Origin: Peromyscus leucopus
Taxonomy: Eukaryota > Chordata > Mammalia > Rodentia > Cricetidae
Direction of reading: 5' to 3'
DNA length: 64,000 nt
Assembly (NCBI RefSeq): GCF_004664715.2
Contig: NC_051075.1
Location: 35,751,495-35,815,494 of the forward strand
Part shown: positions 11,812 through 22,643 of the stretch, piece by piece
Layout of the letters: every line of letters begins with the position of its first letter
Position numbering within the stretch: position 1 is the stretch's first letter
Made by a program: the position numbers and the translations under genes
Notes under the pieces: model-generated
What the model saw: the letters and a program-made list of their open reading frames with translations, nothing else
What the model was told of the DNA's origin: nothing
The model's database searches: none

Positions 11812-12290
11812 TGCCAGGGTCCAACCTCAGCAGTTTCGAGGGTCTCAAAGGGCAGGGATGTCTGGCAGGCACAAGAAAAGACTCGGACACATGAGTTGGT
11901 GTAAGCTGAGGAGTCTTGTCAGATCTGGAGATGTGCGTCTTCTCCACCTTCTCTCAGTCTGACTCAACTCCAGTCTTTTATTGTAATAATACAAGGAAAT
12001 GGGGGATGAGAATGGTTTCAAAAGGTTTTTTTTTTGTTGTTTTTGTTTTTGTTTTTTTGTAAATCAGCAAAGTGTACCCTATGCCCCTTGATCGCATTAT
12101 ATAGATAAACTTTCTTGGGTATTTTCCTTAAGCCAGGACCATTCAGACATTAAAGATAATGCATCTATGGTATGTTAAAGCCATATAAAGGACAAAAAAT
12201 GGAGCACTGTGCATAAAAGATGGAAAAATGCTAACAATCACTCATGAGATAGATACAGTTTCTTAAAGCAGTTATAAGAAACACTTATAA
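11812..12290 (-). mobile_element. LTR, class II type, minus strand
   Basis: On the minus strand it ends in GGTTGGACCCTGGCA at 11,812. A polyadenylation signal (AATAAAAG, near 11,976-11,983) sits about 150 bases upstream of that end, as expected for R/U5. The left boundary is clear by composition. The right boundary is approximate and no duplicated flank was found. It is a different LTR type from the 525-554 bp group. Confidence 0.55.
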
Positions 12291-12292
12291 GG

Positions 12293-12365
12293 AGCAAAGA
12301 CAGGAAAACCCTTGGACATTTTCTGCACAGCCATTCTAACCAAAAGGACAAACTCCAGGATTAGT
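12293..12365 (+). mobile_element. B4-family SINE fragment
   Basis: About 70 bases closely matching 9825-9895, including TTGGACATTTTCTGCACAGC and CCAAAAGGACAAA. The fragment abuts the LTR at 11,812-12,290. Confidence 0.55.
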
Positions 12366-12964
12366 ATATAACAGTTATAACAGTTTCACAAACTTTCTCC
12401 TTGAAGTGTCTGGGATCTGGGAGGTATCAATATGTTTTTAAGGAAAAAAACTCACAGAGTCAAATATTTCTGTAAGCCTCTGTTTCTTTACTGTGTTAAC
12501 ATACATTGGAAATATCTCAATGATTGTACTGTGTTTCAAAAACTACATGTTTTCCACAACATGTAATTCTGTAGTTGAGTTGTGGTTTAGGAAATGAAAA
12601 AAAAAAAAAAAAAAAAAGGCTTCGAACCCTGGATTCTCTATTTAGATAACACCTGAAACAAAACGGCTCTCCTTGTCTGATTTTTTTTTATAAACTGAGA
12701 GATGGAAGAGTAGTATGTCTTGTGTACAGTTCATCAAGCAAGAAAGTTCAACATAAAAATTAATCCCTCTTTCTATCCAGATCTCCAAGACCCCACTAGG
12801 ATGCCTGTATTTCCAGAATTCCCTAGCCATTTTGCCTCTGCCTCGTTTATTGTTCTTTCAGATTTGGTTAGAATGTATTAACCTCATCATGCTTTCAGTC
12901 ATAGAACTCTGTACAAACTTAATGCTTCACTGACAAAGGTACATGAAATGTTTTGAATTTCATT
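12366..12964. other. unique sequence with a poly(A) run
   Basis: Contains an A run at 12,597-12,617 without a recognisable upstream retroposon body. The rest is unassigned. Confidence 0.5.
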
Positions 12965-13112
12965 TTACTTACTTATTTTGGTATAAGGTTTTATGTAGCC
13001 TATGCTCATCTCAGACTAGATTTGTAGCCTAGATTGGTCTCAAATTCTTGATTCATAATGCTTCAGCCTTACAAGACCTGGGAAGACAGGCCAGATGTAG
13101 ACTCTCATGCCC
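12965..13112 (-). mobile_element. old B1 SINE
   Basis: Minus-strand B1 remnant: GTAGCCTATGCTCATCTCAG and TTGGTCTCAAATTCTTG correspond to the B1 segments for duplicated GCCTGG. It is highly diverged. Confidence 0.5.
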
Positions 13113-13419
13113 AGACCAATGTGGATATTTCTTTTTTAAATTGAATTTGGTGAAATTTTGTAGACAAATATCAATTTATCTGCCAAGATTAATCCTCTTT
13201 ATTTATTTCAATTCTGCTCATAGCTTTGATCCCATAATATTTTTTTCTTTCCTTTTTACTTTGTGGCTGCACCTAACAAACAGGATGGTAGATGAATGAT
13301 TCCAGGAGGCAGGTCCAGCCCTGAGTGCTAGTACATAAATAAATTTGGCAAACCCTTAAACTTTGGACAACCAGCAACAAGTTATCCTAAGCCTTGGGAA
13401 GGCTCTCCCTGGGTGTGAT

Positions 13420-13421
<2 letters not shown>

Positions 13422-13457
<36 letters not shown>
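13422..13457. repeat. poly(T) run, 36 bases
   Basis: A homopolymer T run inside the left MaLR-like LTR, probably an expansion of a short T tract. Confidence 0.95.
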
Positions 13458-13459
<2 letters not shown>

Positions 13460-13936
13460 CAATTTGACCTAATCTAGAAACACCTGTGAAAATGTGTTAT
13501 GAATATTAACTTGGAAAATGAGCATGTCTGTGGAGCATTATCTCCATCATAATGATTGAAGTAGGAAGACATGACCACTGTGAGTGATTCCATTTGATAC
13601 ACAGGGGATCCTGAAATGTATAGGAGAAAAGAAAGAGAAACATATAAGTGATCAAACATATTGATCACTTTCTTCTCCTGATTATGGATGTGATATGATC
13701 AATTCAAGCTCCTGTTGCTTTGACTTCCCAGCCATGACAGACTGTAACCTGGAACTGTGAGCTAAAATAAATCACTTTTCCTCTGAGTTGATTTTGTTAG
13801 GGTATTTTATCACAGCAAAAAGCAACTGATTCTGGGAAGTAGGCTATTGCTGTGATAACTGCGTAACTTTAAAGCATTTGGGATTATTGAGGGAGAGGAA
13901 TGTAGAATAGTTTTGAAATTTGGACCAGAAAAGCCA

Positions 13937-14000
13937 ATGAAGGGCTGGAGAGATGGCTTAGTAGGAAAGAATACATACAGCTCTTCCCAAAACCCACATT
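13937..14000 (+). mobile_element. B2-type SINE 5' fragment
   Basis: The sequence GGGCTGGAGAGATGGCTTAG is the canonical start of B2-type SINEs. Similarity fades after about 60 bases. It lies inside the MaLR internal sequence. Confidence 0.65.
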
Positions 14001-14504
14001 GGGTAAGGTTCTGGTCAAGAATTCCACCTCTGTTCTGAGAACCTGTGTGAAGCTGGATTTGAAGATAAACGTCTGATTTTGGGGCAGAGTAAATTGGAAG
14101 GCAGGATGATATGCAGGCTGGTGCTGAAGAAGCTGTTACTGATAAACTTGGAGAATGCCACATCTGGTGAAGATCCAAATTCATCTTAAATAAAGCTCAA
14201 GTTAAAAGGGCTGCCTGCTCTGCAAAAGTACCTGTCTAAGAAAGTGTTTCTCCAAGATCAGCATACAGAAGTAGATTCCAGCTATAGTGCAAAGAGAACA
14301 GGCTATGAGCTAGCAGCAGAAGCTGGCAGAGTCCTGAGCATCATATACATGGTACTGGTTTGTAGGCATCAAAGATGGGAGATTGAGAGAGTCACAGTGA
14401 GTGCTGAAGCTGGGCACTGTATGTGTGGCAAAGACAGAAGTCCTTGCAGAGAGAACCCGAGAAGCCATTGTGTGGAGCTCTGAGGGTTGGAGATGCCAGA
14501 ACTA

Positions 14505-15050
14505 TGGTTCATTGTTTTTACTTTTTTACTCATTGTTCTTTGTTCTTTTTTGGGGGAGCGGGGCAGGCTGCCACCGAACTTCCAAATAAATCACACACAG
14601 AGTCTTATTCTTATCCATAAATGTCCAGCCATAGCTTGACTTATTTCTAGCCAGCTTTCCTTTACTTAAATTATCCCATCTATCTTTTGACTCTGGACTT
14701 TTGTCTTTTGCTATTTCTACATACCCTTCTTTACTTCTTACTCTGTGACTGGCTGTTTAGCTGGGTGGCTGGCCCCTGATGTCCTCCTCCCTTTTTTGCT
14801 CCTTGATCTCTCCTCCTTTTATTCTCTGTCTACCTGCCAACCCTGCCTATCCTTTCTCCTGCCTCACTATTGGCCATTCACTCAGCTCTTTATTAGACCA
14901 ATCAGATGTTTTAGAGAAGCAAAGTAACACAGCTTCACAGAGTTAAATAAATGCAACATAAAAGTATGTGATAGATCTTTGCATCATTAAACAAATGTTT
15001 CACAATATAAACAAAATGTGACACACTTTAAAATAACATTAAACAACACA
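14505..15050 (-). mobile_element. solo LTR, class II ERV, minus strand, with 6-bp TSD
   Basis: The 546-bp LTR is flanked by GAACTA at 14,499-14,504 and 15,051-15,056. On the minus strand it begins TGTGTTGTTT, holds the GATTGGTCTAATAAAGAGC promoter-type core, and ends in an A-rich stretch and CCA. It is the same type as at 8,918 and 21,375. It sits within the MaLR internal sequence, which resumes on both sides. The flanking identity extends to 11 bases because neighbouring bases happen to match. Confidence 0.85.
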
Positions 15051-15309
15051 GAACTATGGGATGTCCACCAAGGAGATATGGAGAGGTGAAGTAGAGGCAG
15101 CCTAAGGGAAAAGCTGTGTATGTGCAGATAGCAGAGCTGGAGAGGTGGGGCTACCTAAGCCACTCCAGCACAGCTGAGCTGATTTCATTTCACACCAGAC
15201 ATTGAGCTAGCTGCAGAATTTGTTATGTGCTCTGCTAGATTCTGCTTTTGTTTTGATCTGATTGTCTTGGCTATAACTCAGGTTCTTCTTTTTTTAGAAT
15301 AGGAATGTA

Positions 15310-15821
15310 TGTGGTGGTATTGTGTTTCCCAAAATATTGTACACCCTAATAAACTTATCTGAGGTCAGAGACAGAACAGCCACTAGATACAAAGGCTAGA
15401 AAATGGTGGCACTCACACCTTTAATCCTAGCACTCCAGAGGTAGAAATCCCTCTGGATCTCTGTGAGTTCAAGGCCACATTGGAAATGGCCAGGCATGGT
15501 GACACATGCCTTTAATCCCAGAAAGCGAGCCTTTAATCCCAGGGAGTGGTGGTAGAAAGCAGAAAGGTATATAAGGTGTGAGGACCAGAAACAAGAAGCA
15601 TTTGGCTGGTTAAGCTTTTAGATTTTGAGCAGCACAGTTCAACTGAGAGCCATTCAGATATGAGGACACAGAGGTTTCCAGTCTGAGGAAACAAGACCAG
15701 CTGAGAAGTTGGCCAGGTAAGGTTAGCTGTGGCTTGTTCTGGTTCTCCGATCTTCCAGTTCACCCCAATACCTGGCTCAGATTTGATTTTATTAGTAAGA
15801 ACTTTTAAGATTCATGCTACA
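15310..15821 (+). mobile_element. solo LTR carrying B1-like modules, with 6-bp TSD
   Basis: The 512-bp LTR begins TGTGGTGG and ends GCTACA, flanked by AATGTA at 15,304-15,309 and 15,822-15,827. It contains CCTAATAAACTTATCTGAGG near its start, then two blocks with CTTTAATCC and GGATCTCTGTGAGTTCAAGG, which are B1-like. TATATAAG at 15,570 is a possible TATA box. It is inserted in MaLR internal DNA. Confidence 0.88.
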
Positions 15822-16439
15822 AATGTATATTCTGCGCTATTGCTATTTTAAGTATGTAACTTTCTGTTTACTCACTTCTTTGTTTAATTTTACATGGTGT
15901 CACAGTGAACAGATTGCCTCAACATCATAAGAAACTTTGGACTTCAAGCTTGAAAACAGTTTTGGAACTGTTAAATATTATGGGGGACCTTTGAAGTTGG
16001 GCTAAATGCATTTTTTCATCATAAGCCTATGGGGGTCAGGGGCAAAATGTTGTGGCTTGGATGTCAGATGCCCTCATGTGTTTGAACATTTGGTCCTCAG
16101 CTGGGGTGCTTGTCTGCAGTTATATAACCTTCATGAGGTAGAGCTTTTAATGGAGGAAATATGTCATTCAGCTATGGGCTTTTGACCTGGCTTCACTTCC
16201 CATTCTTTCCCTGCTTCTGGACTGCTGATGCAATGTGGCAGGCTGGTCTCATGTTCCTTCTGTCCTCATGGATGTTATGCTGGAACTATAAGCTGCCACA
16301 CACTGTTTCTCCCTTAAGTTGCTTTTTTCAGGGTAAAATGAAGGCACTGCTGTAACAGTGGGAACTTCCTACCCAAAGCATATCTGCATCCTCAAAACTA
16401 TATTAATTATAATGCCATGAGCATCGTGATTTGATCCCC

Positions 16440-16812
16440 TGGGGCTTTTTAAAATTACTATTTCTCTTATACTTTACCTTCTGACTGAAGTACCCCTCTC
16501 TCAACTCCTCCCAGTCCTGCCACATCTCCTCTCCCCTAGATATACTCTTCCTCCTCCATTTTCCTTGAGAAAAGAGCAGACATCCCAAGGATATCAATCA
16601 AATACAGCACAACAAATTACAATAAGACTAGGCACAAACCCTAATGTCAAGATTTGGCAAGGCAACCCAGAAGGAGGAAAAGGGTCCAAAGTGCAGACAA
16701 AAGTGTTAGAGATGTGACACCCTCTGCTCCCACTGTTATGAGTCCCACAAGAACACCAAACTACACAACAAAAACATATATGCGGAAGACCTAGCTTAGA
16801 TCTGTAAATAGA
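16440..16812 (-). mobile_element. L1 3' UTR fragment (old, Lx-type)
   Basis: A minus-strand, pyrimidine-rich L1 3' UTR with CTTCCTCCTCCATTTTCC, AGACTAGGCAC, GGAGGAAAAGGGTCC and the block CTCCCACTGTTATGAGTCCC. The ERV at 16,813 interrupts it or abuts it. Confidence 0.7.
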
Positions 16813-17159
16813 TGCTTCCTATCCCAACTGCCTGGTTCCAATAACCAACTCAGAGGCTGAATAAGAATTATAAATGCTCAGCAGATAGCTCAGGCTTGTT
16901 AGTAGATAACTCTTACACTTAATCAACCCATATTTCTATTTATGCTTTGTCACATGGCTCATGACTTGTTACCTCATTTTCTACATGTTCTGCTTACTCA
17001 GGAGCTGGCTGGAATCTCTTCTGACTCTGCCCTCCTTCCCATCATTCTCAGTTTGGCTTTTCTGCCTAACTTCCTGCCCAGCTATCAATCTGTCAGCTTT
17101 TTATTAACCAATGGGAGTAATACATATTCATAGTGTAGAAAAGGATTAATTTTACAGTA
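16813..17159 (-). mobile_element. 3' LTR of ERV copy B
   Basis: The minus-strand LTR ends in GGAAGCA (complement of TGCTTCC at 16,813). Its start lies next to a polypurine tract, AAAAAGGGACAAA, at 17,159-17,171. It shares the block around 16,880-17,000 with the partial LTR at 47,277-47,432. It is a third LTR type, yet joined to a tail like that of provirus A. Confidence 0.7.
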
Positions 17160-19640
17160 TTTGTCCCTTTTTGTCTAATTAAAAGGGAAGATTTTTAACC
17201 TTAATACAGTAAAACTATATACAACAAAAACAATTCTTACATAAGAATTATAGTAACAATATCCAATCCATTTGTATTTGTCAAAATTAGAGAAAATACT
17301 CTGTTATCTATATTATCTTGGTAAGTCAAAACTTTTGAATATAATTTACCTTCTATTATAACAAAGGAAAACTATAATTATAACTATTTAGTCTTAAACT
17401 CCATCAAAGACCCCAAAAGGGTGCAACATTACCTAATGACAGAGACATCAGTCTGTCTGGACAGTCAACCAAAGCTCTTTTGCAATGTCAGGGCATCCAT
17501 TTTTGGCCTACAGGCCTAGAATATCTTACAGACTTTCCTGTGAAGCAGGGGATTCTGAAAGACTGTTCTATCTTGTCTTGGCAAAGTTTAGTAGTCATCT
17601 TTTTTGCTTCCTGTTGGCCCAGTTTGGACAATAGCTGCTGGCAATTGAGGCAAAGGCAGTTTCTTTGCCCACATGGCTAATTTTTCCCCATAAAGTAAAC
17701 AAACTCCATATGGAGTTGCTTTGATGCCCATCATCTTCTCTAAAGTAGATTGGTGTTGCCAGGAGCAGACATATCTTACTGTCATAAAAAGCCTAAGTTA
17801 TTAAAACATTTTTTTTCTTTTTTTGTTTTTATTAAGAAATTTTTTTCATTCATTTTACACACCAATCAAAGATCACCCTCTTCCTTCCTCCTGCCCTCCT
17901 AGCTTCCCCTCCCAAACCATCCCCCACTCCCTCCCACAAGAAGGCAAGATCTCCCATGTGGAGGCACTTTCAGTAGAGGCAAGTCCAAGTCCTTCCCCCC
18001 TGCCTCAAGGCTGCAGGAGGTGTCCCATCATAGGTAGAGGGCTCCACAAAGCCTTCTCCCTCACCAAAGATGGATTCTGATCCTACTACCAGGGGCCCTG
18101 ACAAGCAGATCAAGCTACAGAATTGTCTCACCATTCAAAGGGCCTAGTTCAGTCCTATGTAGGCTCCATAGCCATTGATCCAATTTTCATGAGTTCCTTC
18201 TAGATTGGTTTAGTTGTCCCTGCATAGTTTCCCCATCATGATCCTGATGCACTTGATCATAGAATCCCTCTTTTCTCTCTTTGACTGGACTCCTGGAGCT
18301 CTGTCTAGTGGTTGGCTGTAGATCACTGTATCTGCTTCCATCAGTCATTGGAGAAAAGTTCTGTGATGACAGTTAAGAGTATTTACCGGTCTGATCTCTG
18401 GGACAAGCCAGTTCAGTTCAGGCACCCTCTCCACTATTGCTAGTAGCCCAGGCTGGGGTCATCCTTGGGGATTCCTGGCAACTTCCCTAGCACCGGGTTT
18501 TTCTCTATCCCCATGATGTCTCTCTCTATCATGGTATCTCTTTCATTGCATTCCCCCTCCCTCACTCCCAGTTCAACCATCCCATTTCCTTATGCTCTCA
18601 TCCTCCATCACCTACTCTTCATTGACCACCCCTCATCCCCAGTTTACTCATGGAGACCTCATCTATTTCCCCTTCCCAAGGCAGCCCATGCATCCCTCTT
18701 TGGGTCTTCCCTGTTAGTTAACTTCCCTAGAGTTGTGGGTTGTTGCCTGATTACCCTTTACTTTATATCTAGAATCCACTTATGAGTGGGTACATACCAT
18801 GTTTGTCCTTCTGAGTCTGGGTTACCTCACTCAGAATGATATTTTCTAGTTCCATCCATTTGCCTGCAAATTTCATGAATCAATCTACCTCAAGATCCAG
18901 CTATAACCACTCTTGGACATATACCCAAGGAATACTCAATCATACCACAAGGACACATGCTCAACTATGTTCATAACAGCATTATTCATAATAGCTAGAA
19001 CTTGGAAACAGCCTAGATACCCCTCAACTAAAGAAGGATAAAGAAAATGTGGCACATATACACAATGGATTACTACTCAACAGAGAAAAACAATGACATC
19101 ATGAAATTTGCAGGCAAATGGATGGAACTAGAAAATTATTAAAACATTTTAAATGCCATATTCTGTAGGTCTTTAAAGTGTTTGAAGATTACCTATCTGT
19201 CTGAAATCTATCTCTATATACTTAGAAGACCTAACTAACATGACCACAAGTTTGATAGATATGGATGAGTATTATAGATTACTAAATATTAACCTGTATT
19301 TTAATTATGCTTTATCTTTTAAATGAACTGCTTAAGCACAGTATCCCAAACAAATGTAGAAATATACATACAGCATAACAAAAATAGCCTCAAATTTATA
19401 TCAATATACAAAATTCCATACCAATGTATTTAGACTAGTATTTGTTTTTTTTTTTTTTGTTTAAAAGTAGACTCAGTAACCTATCCTTTTATTCTATCAT
19501 TTTTCTCTTAGTGCCTTTTTTTCTTTTCAGAACGAGATCCCTGAATCTAATCTCCTTTGTTCAGCTTTTTTCCTGACCTACCAATAACAACTTGTAACTA
19601 ACCCCACTAAATGTTGACTAATATCCATAATCCACTGGAG
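17160..19640 (-). mobile_element. ERV copy B internal tail, interrupted by L1
   Basis: Minus-strand tail collinear with 1386-2960 of provirus A: same order of blocks, including the CAGGAGCAGACATATCTTACTGTCAT region at 17,758-17,783 and the AACAACTTGTAACTAACCCC region near 19,585-19,605. The homology is split by the L1 at 17,813-19,135 and ends near 19,625-19,640, where an oppositely oriented ERV end begins. No pol remains. Confidence 0.75.
17813..19135 (-). mobile_element. twin-primed L1 insertion with 15-bp TSD
   Basis: Flanked by perfect TTATTAAAACATTTT repeats (17,798-17,812 and 19,136-19,150). The left part (17,813 to about 18,878) is L1 3' UTR and the end of ORF2 on the minus strand, starting with a T-rich tail. 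The right part (about 18,880-19,135) is ORF2 3'-end sequence on the plus strand. About 35 bases around GCAGGCAAATGGATGGAACT occur in both parts in opposite orientation. This is the pattern made by twin priming. The target was ERV copy B, and the uninterrupted version exists at 2,493-2,530. Confidence 0.9.
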
Positions 19641-20076
19641 TATTTTCTCTGAATTTGTCAAATGCAAATGGACTAGACATTGTTAATGTAATTATTGCTT
19701 GTAAATGTTTGTATATAGTTATTTTACGTATTGTATATAATTTTACTATGTTAGCTAAAACCTTTGCTTTTTATTTGGACAAAAAGAGGGAAATGTTATG
19801 TGATATTTTGATTGTGTTCTGACAAATAAAGCTTGCTTAGAGTCAGAGGGCAGAGCTTGCTACTAGCTGACCATAGAGGTTTGGAGGACTGGAAAGAAAG
19901 GAGATGGACAGTGGTAAGACTGGGCTGAGAGAGGATCTTGACCCTTTTGAATAGAGGAATGAAAGGGGTAGGAAGCAACTGGCAGCTGCTCCTGGTTCTC
20001 TGATGTTTCAGGTTCTTACCCCAATATTTGACTCCCAATTTTTATTGATAAAGATTAATTAGATTAACACTTCACA
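19641..20076 (+). mobile_element. ERV 3' end (tail plus LTR), plus strand
   Basis: From 19,641 the sequence matches the last part of the ERV at 24,196-24,338 on the plus strand, ends in a polypurine tract (AAAAAGAGGGAAA), and passes into a 283-bp LTR (19,794-20,076) that starts TGTTATGTGATATTTTG and ends TTCACA. It joins head-on with minus-strand copy B. Confidence 0.75.
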
Positions 20077-20079
20077 GAC

Positions 20080-20240
20080 CCATGCAGGCTCTGTGATGGC
20101 CACTTCAGTCTCTGTGAACCCCTATGAGACCTGTTTAGTTGATTCTGTAGGCCATGTTCTCATGATATCCATGACCCCTCTGCCTCCTAAAATCCTTCCT
20201 CCCCATTGGCCAAAGTATTCCCTGAGCAAGACTTCCAATG
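20080..20240 (-). mobile_element. L1 3' UTR fragment (old)
   Basis: Diverged L1 3' UTR-like sequence (CTCTGTGATGGCCACTTCAG, GACCCCTCTGCCTCC) in minus orientation, judged by resemblance only. Confidence 0.4.
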
Positions 20241-20714
20241 GTGGGAATGGGACAAATGTTTTAAAAGAAATGCTTGCTCAATAATTTTGGAAGAGAATTG
20301 TTTTACCTACCTCATGAATAGGCCACTACCTCATAAATGTACATAAAGGCATCTATAAAAAGAGAAACCCAAGATCTCTCAATGCCAACCACTTTTTAAA
20401 ATAGGCAATTGTGCATCTTCAGAATGTACATTATTTCCTTGCTTTCTTTTTATGGGAAGTTTATTTAATCCCCTCCTCTAGTCTTGGCTTCATTCTTTAT
20501 CTGAGAAGAAAATGCAGACAGATGAAATTCCATATGATTCTACCTGAAGATTGAAAGCTATAGGAGGTCAACAGCTGCTAAGAAAGGGAGAGTCAGTTGC
20601 CTCAAGGAATGAAATCCAGAATAGGTTGTCAAAGCCCATGTGATCAGACTGGACAAATGCACATACGAGCAAAGAAAAACTGACTTTAGTGGGTTATATA
20701 TAAAAGTATTATTA

Positions 20715-20768
<54 letters not shown>

Positions 20769-21368
20769 ACACATATGTATACACATGTTTTAGTAAAAAC
20801 TAAAAAGAGATCATGAGTTTAGGATGCAGAAAGGAGTAGTCAGAGGAGGGAGAAGGAACAGTGTGTGTGATATAGATGCAGTAATTATGAAATTCTCCAG
20901 AACTAACTGTAAACAAGGAAAATAATGACTTAAAGGTGTATTAAGAAAATCTAAAGAAAAGTTGACAGAATCAAAGGAGAAATAGATGTGTTCACAGTCT
21001 TGGCTACAGAGATGGTAATATCCCTTTCTCAGTAATTCCCATAAAATGAAGAGACATAAAATCAGAAAGCAAACATAAAACTGATAGGATACAAACTATT
21101 TAAACAATTTACTCTCAATCAAACTGTTACAATTGATATTTACTTCATGTGTACATATTATTATATACACATATACGTGTATAAATGTATATATGTAAAT
21201 GTGTATTATGTATCTTTAAATACAATAGGATCAGCTACCAGACTGGATCATATGTAAGGATTCAAAGTGGCCTCAATAAAACTGAGACTTAAAATTCATA
21301 TGCAGTAATGTCTTTCACCAAAGGAATTGAGCAAAAATCATCAGCAAATATAATGAGAAACTGTCTAA
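20241..21368. other. unique sequence with a (TG)n microsatellite
   Basis: No repeat body recognised apart from an uninterrupted TG run at 20,722-20,763, flanked by TA-rich sequence. No coding signal. Confidence 0.55.
20722..20763. repeat. (TG)n microsatellite
   Basis: About 21 uninterrupted TG units. Confidence 0.95.
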
Positions 21369-21374
21369 CTTAAG

Positions 21375-21928
21375 TGTCGTGGAATATTATTTTAACTAGG
21401 CAAATCTGTGTTACATATGTTTGTGCTGCAGAATATTACTTAAACTGCGTAAATGTGTATTATATTTGTCTATGCTATTTGTTTAACAATGTAAGGATGT
21501 GTATTTAACTGTGTAAGGATGTTTTGCATTTGTTTCACTTTGTCTGCCTAAGGTACCTGATTGGTCTAATAAAAAGCCGAACGGCCAATAGCTAGGCAGG
21601 AGAATGGATAGGCGGGGCTGGTGGGCAGAAAGAATAAATAGAAGAAAAAAGAGGAGTGAAAGAAAGAAGAGAGGAGAGAATGAGGTAGACACCAAGGGCC
21701 AGAAGCCAGGGAGATGCCAGCCAGCCAGGCATAGAGACAGCAGGGAAATAAGATAAAAAGAAAGAAAAATATGCAAAACATAAATGAAGAAAAACAGGTT
21801 AAGTTATAAGAGCTAGCATGAAAAGAGCTAAGCTAAGGCCAAGCATTCAAAACTAATAATAAGTCTCTATGTTATGATTTCAGAGCTGGCTGATGTGCCC
21901 CCCCCAAAAAAAAAAAAAGTCTGGTACA
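21375..21928 (+). mobile_element. 5' LTR of provirus C
   Basis: Starts TGTCGTGG and ends TGGTACA. Contains CTGATTGGTCTAATAAAAAG near 21,559, which is a CCAAT-type box plus an AT-rich element, then GGCCAATAGCTAGGCAGGAG and a purine-rich region. The C/A homopolymer stretch near its end (21,898-21,918) parallels the other LTRs of this type. Confidence 0.9.
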
Positions 21929-21933
21929 TTTTT

Positions 21934-21951
21934 TGTATTTCAACATGAGGC
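21934..21951 (+). promoter_or_regulatory. possible degenerate tRNA-Lys primer-binding site
   Basis: Five bases after the LTR, an 18-base stretch containing CAACATGAGGC agrees at roughly 12 of 18 positions with the site expected for tRNA-Lys(1,2). The position suits a PBS. The match is partial and the expected site is from general knowledge. Confidence 0.35.
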
Positions 21952-22450
21952 CTGAATTTCCATATAGGGCCTGAGATAGCTGAAAGAAAAAAAATAAGAA
22001 GGAAAAAAAAAACTAGTAAACTAAGTATAAACAGCAAGGTAAGTACAAACACATACCACAGTGAAGGCATTGGCATCCCATGACTGGGTGGTTGAATGCA
22101 GTTCTCAGTCACACACTTCCAGACTGGGCCATGGACTTAAGCTTGACTCTCACAGACCCAAGAAGGGGGTGAAGCCATCCACCAGTGCTGCAGCAAAGGA
22201 CCCAGTGGTAACTTAGCAGTTTATGATTTTGTTCATGCAGACAAAAAAATCCAGGAGATATGAAGTAAAACATATTCAGATGGAAAAAAAACTCTACACA
22301 GGTTACAGTGTGTTTAAAGAGGAAAATAAAAATGCATATAGACAGTCACAGAAAAAGTAAATAGTTTAAAAATAATAAAAAAAGAATAAGCCATGTAGAG
22401 ATGAAAAATACATAGGGAATGTGGCTCCTGTATTGTGTTGTTTTGACTTT
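21952..22450 (+). mobile_element. leader region of provirus C
   Basis: Non-coding sequence between the PBS and the pol remnant. It shares blocks such as GGTTACAGTGTGTTTAAAGA (22,299-22,318) with the leader of the copy at 59,959-60,530. No gag frame is present. Confidence 0.7.
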
Positions 22451-22643
22451 GGATTTTTTTTTAATGGTGATAAGCGAAAGACAGCTGCTAAGAGACATGT
22501 CTGTAAAAGGGACTGCTGAATTTATGCAGCCTAGATATTTTAAGTATGTCTTAAAAAGGAAGTCAAAAATGTATTTCTTTGTGGAAGAGGTTATGTTTTT
22601 GTTTCCACAAGAAATGAAAGGCTGTGAATTCATTCCAGAATGA
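22451..22643 (+). pseudogene. integrase C-terminal remnant in provirus C
   Basis: The frame at 22,419-22,643 contains YFKYVLKRKSK and a downstream EEVMFLFPQEMKG stretch. These correspond to the end of the integrase in provirus A (5231-5330, YFKNVLTSEWKSG) and to the copy at 60.6 kb. Only the C-terminal end is left, and the join to the leader lies just upstream, near 22,440-22,460. Confidence 0.7.

Larger units (their letters stand above)
13404..16375 (+). mobile_element. ERVL-MaLR-like element with nested LTRs
   Basis: LTR-like sequence at 13,408-13,830 ends with GAACTGTGAGCTAAAATAAA and GTATTTTATCACAGCA. MaLR-type internal sequence follows (13,831-14,498, continuing at 15,057-15,303 and 15,828-16,046). 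Another MaLR-type LTR lies at about 16,047-16,375 (ACATTTGGTCCTCAGCTGG, CTTAAGTTGCTTTTTTCAGG). The internal start matches the one at 45,250. The two outer LTR-like parts are of different subtypes, so this may be two elements. Two class II solo LTRs and a B2 fragment are inserted. Confidence 0.6.

Noticed and set aside
14490..15062. 11-bp flanking repeat CAGAACTATGG, read as L1-style retroposition of an LTR
   Set aside because: With LTR ends placed at TG and CA, the duplication is the usual 6 bp (GAACTA). The extra matching bases coincide with the LTR termini.
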